Origin: Clarireedia homoeocarpa
Taxonomy: Eukaryota; Ascomycota; Leotiomycetes; Helotiales; Rutstroemiaceae
Assembly: GCA_001465935.1 (NCBI GenBank)
Contig: LNKV01000027.1
Coordinates: forward strand, 372,001 to 436,000
Length of the DNA stretch: 64,000 nucleotides
Direction of reading: 5' to 3'
Each line of letters begins with the position of its first letter. Positions within the stretch are counted from its first letter, which is position 1. Made by a program: the position numbers and the translations under genes. Below the pieces are notes generated by a model. The model ran no database searches. It saw only the letters and a program-made list of their open reading frames with translations, and was not told the origin of the DNA. Shown here one piece after another: positions 57,669 to 64,000 of the stretch.

Positions 57669-59093
57669 ATGGCAGTGCTCCACGGTGTACCCGGTCTCGA
57701 GGCTGTGGTGTGCGTGGAGGGCAATGTAAGTAGAGAATTTGAACCCACAGTGTCTGATAGTAGGAACATTTCCAAGGACCCGAATGAACCAGGCAAGGGC
57801 GAGAAGGCAACCAGCTCACTGGGCGCATCGAACATCACCACCAAGTACATCGAAGCAAAAACTGATGAATCCTTTAGCTGTTTGATTCTTCTTCAGCCCC
57901 CATTTCTCAAGTTTGTCAAACAAACAATACAGGATTTCTTCGCAGTCTCTGTACGTATCATCATCGACGGTGTTCCAGTCAGCGAACCATTATACACAGA
58001 AAGTCGGTTGGAGAGATTGGCACATGGTAAAAGTCTGGCACTTGAAAACCGTGGGTATTCAGTGGGCAAATCAAACAGCTCGGGCTACGTGAAGGATTTT
58101 ATCTTCAGAAAAATCGAAACCCGTAAGTGTGTATTTCAGCTTCTAGCAATTATTTGCACGTCAAAAGTCATATCTTCAACGTGCTTGCATTTTACTAAGT
58201 CACAACTATCGCAGTATCCGATAGCGACAATATTTCCCCAGAACGTAGCAATAAAGAGGAGGCTGCTTTGACATCAGTCGGAAGTATCGTCTTGGAGGTC
58301 TACACGCACAAAAAAGAAGACATAGATTTCAAAAACGAACAAGTACCGCGCCGTGTGAATTTGATGAGCGAAGACCTGGCATTTGATTTGAGTCAGCCGA
58401 TTCACAAGACATCATTAAAGAACAATGTCTCGCATGGGGTTTCTCTCGGGCCCCCGCAATTCTATAGGCATCTGGGTAAAGCATCACATCTGTTAAACCC
58501 AAATCCAGAAATGCTTGGTGCCTTCATTTTCAAGTATAGATCTTTGAGTACGAAATTGGTCGTTTACATTCATTGCCGTGCACACGACTGACTTCTAATA
58601 GGATTTATAGAACTTCAGCAGAGGTTTTCTAACGCGCTATCATCATCAGAACTGATCTGGCGCTATGAAAATCAGGGCGTTGATGGGCAGATTTCCCACT
58701 ACGGTTCCGATGAAGGTCATGAACCCTACAAGGAGACGACCGTAGAGAGCCATTTAGTTACAGATGTAGCAGCCTACAATGTGAGCTAAACATGATCTTT
58801 TACAACGGATTATCGCATGCTAAACAAACGGTATACAGAAAGAAAGCCACAATATTGACATTGATATCGATGTGTATGGAGCAAGTGCCAAAACCGAGAC
58901 GCTACCGACACGAATCTTACGTCCACTCTCCCCAGCCAACTCACTAGCAGACATCACTTCCTCTGATGATGACGATGGTTGTAATGCAGTAGAAGATTTT
59001 GAGAACACAAACGCGTTCGCGAAAAACGTCCCGCAAATGGGTAAAGATGCTGATGCGGCTGAAAATCCCCTCGAAGGAACGAAAACTACGTGA
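57669..59093 (+). CDS. DUF7918-type protein
   Basis: Four exons: 57669-58122, 58215-58547, 58602-58780, 58839-59093 (introns 92, 54 and 58 bp), 406 residues. The start MAVLHGVPGLEAVVCVEGN, then KYIEAKTDESFSC, VSVRIIIDGVPVSEPLY, a GSIVLEVYTHKK strand, LKNNVSHGVSLGPPQ, and PEMLGAFIFKYRSL is the block order of the fungal DUF7918 domain, found in large numbers in Pezizomycotina, including some Ser/Thr-kinase associated proteins. Function is unknown. The C-terminal part (from about residue 270) is acidic and disordered (SDDDDGC, LPTRILRPLSPANS). An in-frame upstream extension exists, but the ATG at 57669 begins the conserved part. Confidence 0.78.
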
Positions 59094-60800
59094 AAGAAAA
59101 TGAGCACACAATGGTACATACAGGCTTTGCGAAGACTATCGAGATGGTATATGATGCTCCAGAACCTCCTTTATTTCAAGTATCACTCTCAAGAGAACAG
59201 GACTGCATAGTGTGGAGGACGAAAATGAATATTGGCCGTCGGGGCGTTCGAGATCAACTTGAGTAAGGTTGTTCGTTGTTTGTTGGGTCGGTAAGAAAGT
59301 ACCTGTACTTTGAGTACCTCCGTAGACTTATTTTAAGAATGCATGTTTATGTATCACTTAAAATTTTCATTGTATCGTTCAGTGACTCTATATTCAATTC
59401 GTTTTTTATCCTTTGTTTTAGGCTTTCACTTCCCACTAGACTGCGGCGGAGACTCAGTCGATGGGTTAGAATCCTAGCGACCAGGTTCATTCTTATAGGG
59501 TCTTGCGTTATCCACTGGGAGATCTCATGGTAGAATACTTCTATTATGGAATTTCCAAGTGGGCTAAGCCGCTGGATCTGAGATGTCTGTGGAAAAGAAC
59601 AGGCTTCGGCGAGTAAGTCAAGGTTCTACAGTATAGACCCTAACTACTGGACCTCGATCGATAAAATTTGCAGAATAGCGGTTCGGGTTCTCCATAGGTA
59701 TTTTGCAAATCGAGGAGCCATGCATATACATTATTAGGTATATCTGCAAATTCAACAACTGCACCGTCTCGCCTGATGCCCTTCGATCAACTTCCTCATC
59801 ACCTCTCCGAAGCCACTGGAATGGAATATGGTAACCCCCCTTCATATCCTCGCGGAGAATAACTAGCGACCCTGAACCCCCGATTCACGACTGCCAAACT
59901 CGGCGCAACAAACATAAACATGTGTTAGGACTCAAGAGGCTATTTGTAGTGCATACTACCATGAAATTCGGACGCGCATATGGTTCTGTCTTTCTTAGAG
60001 ATGAGATGAGATGAGATTTTTGCCTGTCTGCTGGTGGGAGCACTTCACGCAGTCGTGTAGTTGTTGCGTGTTAGAGAATGGTGAGTTACTTGGGTTTTGG
60101 GCTGCTGTGGTTGTGAAGTGAAGTGGAGGAAGCAAAGCAACGTATTTGATATGTTGTGCTTTGTTTAGCTTGGCGAGGAGGAGGGAAGGTAATAGAGGAG
60201 TGTGTTGAAAAAGTGGAGCGGGTAAGAGGGTTGGTGTCAATGAGAAGGAGAGGAGGGGGGTTGAGAGGGAGAAAGGTAGGTTCATTTCTGGAGGAGAGAA
60301 TAAGTCAACGTGCCAAACAGACATTGGGGAGTGTGTGGTTGGATGGGAAGTGTGCGGGTGAATAAGAACGGTTCTTACGGAGACGCTGGTGTCAGGATGG
60401 GAATTAAATGGTTCTGAGAGATAGATGTTATGGGAGTGTGAAGTGAATGGATGCATGTTGAGATACACAGTCATGTAGACTTTTAGAAATAGAATTTAGG
60501 AGAGCAAGTGTGTGTGTGTGAGAGATATCGTGTGAACTAGAGGGATGAGGGATGTACGTGGAGATGTAAACTTATATAGGATTTAAAAAACAAGAAGGAA
60601 GTCAGATCATGGTGGTAGAAATATTTGAGTTAATAAATCATCGCATTTTTTATTGATTTTTCCCCTTCATGGGATTTTTCTTAAAAGCAAGAGTTAAATA
60701 TGAGAAAGAAAATCAGACAGCCTTTTTTCTTCTTGTTTTTTAGGTTTTTTTCTGGACTCATTAAATAGCCTCTTCAGTAGTCATATCCATTCTATGAGAT
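59094..60800. other. Intergenic, no supported gene
   Basis: About 1.7 kb. Open frames at 59276-59533 and 59995-60474 have no recognisable motif. AT-rich tail at 60560-60770 is probably the 3' UTR of the next minus-strand gene. Confidence 0.55.
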
Positions 60801-62168
60801 CTATCTCTTACGTCCCTTGCCCTTGACATCCTTGCCCTTATCCCCATGCTTGGGACGGTGGCTAAGTGCAGAATGTCCAGATTCGCCAGAAGAAGGGTCC
60901 TTGACGCGCTTGCCCTTGCCCTTGTCCTTATGCTTGTGATTTCCAGATGAGAACCCAGAAGGAGCGTTTGTTTCAGCTGCTTCTCCTACTGCTTCCGACC
61001 CAAATAGATAAAAGTTGCCTTCATTGTCGTACCAACCATCATTTTCAGTATATAAATGAAAGTTACCTTCATTGTCGTACCAACCAGAATCTGCATTTTG
61101 TGATTGTCTTCCTGCCCAACTTGAAGTTTCTCCCAAAAATTCCGAACTCAGATTATCAGGGTTTTCACTAGCAGAGCCAGAAGCAGGTACGACTCCGGTA
61201 TCTGACAGTCCGCTGGGTAACCATCCTGTTGCATCAAGGGTAGCATATGAATTAGCAATTGGAGGACCAGAACCGGGGTCATTCAGCGTACTTTGCTGCA
61301 AGTCTGAAGCCGGATAATATTCTCCATTAAAAACAACGTCATTGCCAGACATTGTTCCAGAAACCTTATCAGATCGTAGAGATGGCTGAGATGGCTGAGG
61401 AGCGTAACGCTCGAGAGAACCATAATTAGGCTTGGGAGGAGTAGGGGTGAATTGAGGTGCAGGACCAGGGGTAGGACTATGATATGATGATGTGAAAAAC
61501 TATGGAAAATGCATGAGTGTTTTGAAACGTGAGAAACACTGATCTATCCACCGATTTCTATGTACAAAGCCGTTGAGACGGCGTTTTTATATCCTCAACT
61601 GTGCTTCTAGCACATTCCACAACTGACAAATCCAAAAGAAAGCCATTTCGGCGTTTGGGGATCATTCCTCGATTTGGGAATGCCCTCATTTATCGGGATG
61701 GGGTCCTGTGGGTCTTCCAGTGGGCTGCCAGTGAGGTACTGGCTTCTTCACAGATGAAGATGTAGCATCATGTAGAGGTGTAGGACTAAGAGAAAATTTA
61801 GGGTGATTCCTACGATTCTTCTCATGATCCCACGACTGGCTGGTTTTGGCAATATCATTACCACCCGCGTGTTGTCCAATATAGTAATTGCCTTTTACTC
61901 CCTGTGTTGGCTCAGGTGGTGGATTGGCAATCAAATCTGGTGGACCGCACCGAGCTTCTATTGTGCCGGTATCCTCAGGGACAGGAATAGCAAAATTACC
62001 TTCTTGGTGGCCATAAAATTGTTGCCCTTCTGCTCCTGTTGTAGGTACTCGTGGACCAGTTCTTAAATTGCGATTATTTCTCAATCTAGGAGGTTCCACA
62101 TGAAAAGGGGGCTGTTCTTCAGGGGACTCATCCCGACGAGCCTTTTTTTTTCCGTGTCCATGTCCCAT
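60801..62168 (-). CDS. Hydrophilic protein with repeated GNF/NEG motifs, unknown function
   Basis: Two exons in this model: 62168-61740 and 61499-60801, joined by a 240-bp intron (donor gtacct, acceptor ccatag, phase 0 on both sides), 375 residues. Each exon alone is an uninterrupted frame; the second also begins with an ATG at 61352, so two separate genes are possible. The protein is Pro/Ser/Gly-rich and charged. Short repeats recur: QFYGHQEGNFAIP, GNYYIGQHAGGN, a tandem GWYDNEGNFHLYTEND/GWYDNEGNFYLFG pair, and a basic K/G-rich tail (KHKDKGKGKRVKD, KGKDVKGKGRKR) like a nuclear or RNA-binding tail. The intron includes copy B of the dispersed repeat. No known family recognised. Confidence 0.55.
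61532..61695 (+). repeat. Dispersed repeat, copy B (inside an intron)
   Basis: Second copy of the unit at 10763-10933, same orientation. The core 61645-61695 is nearly identical to 10884-10933. It lies within the modelled intron of the gene at 60801-62168, on the opposite strand to that gene. The exon 1 frame, if unspliced, ends in the first codons of this repeat. Confidence 0.8.
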
Positions 62169-62574
62169 CTTGTATAGCCTATTATCTTGATTATTGCTCT
62201 ACTATAGAAGATGTTCAATTAACTGAGATCTGTCTAATGAAGCCGAGTATACCTCTCATATAATTGTTCTTGTTGGATACAACTTTCATAGATCAAAGTG
62301 TCATAAATATATTCGTTTTCCTACTTTTGTTCTGTTACTGTTGTTTTACCGCTAATATCTAACAACCTTTGTTCTTTTACTGTAATATTATTGTGTTACT
62401 GCTAGTATCTATCATATGGCCTCGAAACAATAATCAAGAGAATGTTATATCGGTCAGACGGTCTTGTCGGTTCAAGAGTATTGTCCTAGACTTCCAGTTG
62501 ATGTACATTAAATGTTTCTTGGCAACAGACAGATTTACACCCTCTCAAACCCAGAGCCGTCTACGCGAACCAAA
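62169..62574. other. Divergent intergenic, AT-rich
   Basis: 406 bp between two divergent genes. A degenerate direct repeat (gttctgttactgttgtttta... / gttcttttactgtaatatta...) occurs at about 62328-62375 and 62370-62415. No gene. Confidence 0.55.
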
Positions 62575-63141
62575 ATGTGCTCCGAGACTTTCCACCTCAG
62601 AACGTGCGGAGATGTAACAGATTTGCCACCTCCTTCTCGCCGGGTAACGAAGTGCAACCAGCAAGTTTTCACCCGGTCCTGCAATGAATATGTGGCAAGA
62701 ACCTCTTACATAATTCCAGATGGATCCACGTGCCGGGCATGAATCACTTGGCAACATTTGCCAGGTCGTGCCCCTGAGCATTTGCTGGAGGAGGAGAGAA
62801 AGTTCTATAAGATATTGGAACAGAGACTGTCGGAGGTGGAGAGGGAGACGGAGGATCGGATTGAAGCACTTAAGATTAGCCGTCAGAGGGAAAAGGAGAG
62901 GAACGAGAGGCGAAACAATTTGCAAAAAGAGATACAGAACGCGAGGAAGAAGTTGGCGCAAACACCAGTAGCTTGTGCCTTTTATGATCGTGAGGAGAAC
63001 GACGAGTCTAATCAGTTGCGCAAATTGCGGAGTATAAAAGAGGATAAGTTTAAAAAACAAACAAAGAAGATAGAAGGTAGAAATCGAAGTTCAAAATCTT
63101 GCGAGGACAAGAAAGCTGAAGCAGCAAGTGGGTTACCGTAG
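62575..63141 (+). CDS. Cys-containing coiled-coil protein, interrupted by in-frame TGA
   Basis: A 189-codon frame from an ATG at 62575 to a stop at 63141, with one in-frame TGA at codon 56 (62740-62742). The part before it has a MCSETFHLRTCGDV start with Cys pairs (TKCNQQVF, RSCNEY, DGSTCRA). After it comes a long charged coiled coil (HLLEEERKFYKILEQRL, RQREKERNERRNNLQKEIQ, ARKKLAQTPVACAFYDREEND) and a basic end. Both halves share the same frame and composition, so they belong to one protein. A 33-bp or so intron ending at ccag (62761-62764) could remove the stop but lacks a normal donor. Otherwise it is a readthrough gene or a broken one. Function unknown; the family looks like small fungal proteins. 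Confidence 0.6.
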
Positions 63142-63355
63142 CCTTGAAGCGAGCTAATAATCTCTTCTCTAAGTCTCTTCTCTAGTCTTATGTTTAACCT
63201 CTTTTTGACCTGCCTCCTCATTACAGGGAGATACCACTTATACGAATGAAAATATCTCTATTCATCAACTAATCAAATCTTTCTCGTTCAAACGGTCTCC
63301 ATCAAGGCAGCAAAAATCCTAATTGTTTTATTCATCAACCTAAAGCATCCTGAAT
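63142..63355. other. Convergent 3' region
   Basis: Short gap between the coiled-coil gene and the thioesterase-containing gene; no coding signal. Confidence 0.6.
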
Positions 63356-64000
63356 CTAAATTCCTCGGGCCTCCAACGCTCCTTTCAACCTCTTCTGAAA
63401 ACTATACACATGTTCCGGACCAATCATTGTATAGTGCGCACCGTCAACCTCGTGCAGTCTTGGTTCTTCCTCTGAAAAATCCCTCCACTTGCCTAAGTGA
63501 TTTGTCTTCCAATCCTCCATGTTTTTCGCCACAGCTGCGAGCGGAATCGCACAAAACACATCAATACTTTTTACTATTCCCTGAGGCTCGTAATCTACAG
63601 CGGAACTTTGGAGAGAATAAGCTAGATCAGCCCAGTTGGCTAGTTTTACACGATCAAGTCCTAATTCTTCCATGCGCTCGCGCGGCGCGACGGATAGAAC
63701 GTGATCGAGTACTTCACTATGCGAGAGTTTTTGTAGAACGGGGTGTTGCGCGTGAGCATATTCCTCGGAGAAAAATCCAAGAAAGTAGGACAAATGTAGA
63801 AGACAATTTGTCCAGTCTAGCTGCCGCATACGGAATTTGATATGAGGAGGTAGATTGAGGACCCCGAGGAATCGCACCTCGTCGTTATTCTTAAGCAACA
63901 ACTTCACAATCTCAAACGCGATCATCGACCCGTATGAGTAACCTGCGATGGCGTACGGACCCGAAGGCTGCTGCTCTTTGATCTTTTGGTAGTAAGTCGT
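63356..64000 (-). CDS. Thioesterase domain, C-terminal end of a PKS/NRPS-like enzyme (partial)
   Basis: The minus-strand frame is open from the window edge to a stop at 63356-63358 (214 residues). It begins within a thioesterase domain: PSGPYAIAGYSYGSMIAFEIV carries the nucleophile Ser in GYSYG, and VDGAHYTMIGPEHV has the catalytic His. Between them lie the usual lid helices (LLHLSYFLGFFSEEYAH, MEELGLDRVKLANWADLAY). It ends with FQKRLKGALEARGI, so the domain is C-terminal. Such thioesterases release the product of polyketide synthases, peptide synthetases or A-T-TE NRPS-like enzymes. The larger part of the gene lies to the right. Product class cannot be known from this piece. Confidence 0.82.
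   Translation of the reverse strand, partial: TTYYQKIKEQQPSGPYAIAGYSYGSMIAFEIVKLLLKNNDEVRFLGVLNLPPHIKFRMRQLDWTNCLLHLSYFLGFFSEEYAHAQHPVLQKLSHSEVLDHVLSVAPRERMEELGLDRVKLANWADLAYSLQSSAVDYEPQGIVKSIDVFCAIPLAAVAKNMEDWKTNHLGKWRDFSEEEPRLHEVDGAHYTMIGPEHVYSFQKRLKGALEARGI

Noticed and set aside
59995..60474. 159-codon minus-strand frame
   Set aside because: His/Ser/Pro/Leu-rich, low complexity, no recognisable domain.
62720..62971. Arg-rich plus-strand frame
   Set aside because: Shadow of the coiled-coil reading frame, one base off.

Overview
The window is nuclear DNA from a filamentous ascomycete (Pezizomycotina). Genes carry short phase-matched GT-AG introns (mostly 46-160 bp, CTAAC-type branch points), lie singly rather than in operons, and include fungal families such as Sec61 beta, a Psr1-type phosphatase, a DUF7918-type protein and an ABCD half transporter. 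Gene content suggests Leotiomycetes (Helotiales), but that placement is inference. Exon-intron models were built by hand from splice signals and reading-frame continuity. All multi-exon totals close in frame except the gene at 4022-6075, which is one base short.

Layout. 1-8.1 kb: the N-terminal part of an MFS transporter (cut by the left edge), a small secreted DNase1-annotated-family protein, then a divergent pair of membrane-anchored proteins (a jelly-roll plus SGNH-like protein with a probable frameshift, and a beta-propeller-like protein with a DPR motif). 8.1-12.7 kb: repeat-rich, gene-free, with a hAT-type MITE (8-bp target duplication), a short direct-repeat pair, a dispersed repeat and several minisatellites. 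12.7-26.9 kb: BTB protein, Bem46-like alpha/beta hydrolase (with a GC-AG intron), Sds22, aldo-keto (xylose) reductase, a single-pass membrane protein and a peroxisomal ABCD transporter. 26.9-30.2 kb: microsatellite-rich intergenic DNA.

30.2-49 kb: the densest block, with a Psr1-type phosphatase, Sec61 beta, a 1333-residue sterol-glucosyltransferase-like protein with about seven ubiquitin-interacting motifs, a 1083-residue AT-hook/Cys-rich nuclear protein, a Rab4-like GTPase, an HSD10-like dehydrogenase and a GNAT acetyltransferase. 49-64 kb: a decayed retropepsin fragment, a hidden small membrane-protein exon, stomatin, an F-box protein, a DUF7918-type protein, a repeat-bearing hydrophilic protein whose intron holds the second copy of the dispersed repeat, a coiled-coil gene interrupted by an in-frame TGA, and the C-terminal thioesterase end of a PKS/NRPS-like enzyme cut by the right edge.

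Most genes are unrelated housekeeping functions. Groups that might work together are the divergent 4.0-8.1 kb pair (surface polysaccharide modification, inferred) and whatever biosynthetic cluster the thioesterase enzyme belongs to beyond the right edge. No RNA gene, CRISPR array, complete autonomous transposon or plasmid feature was found.
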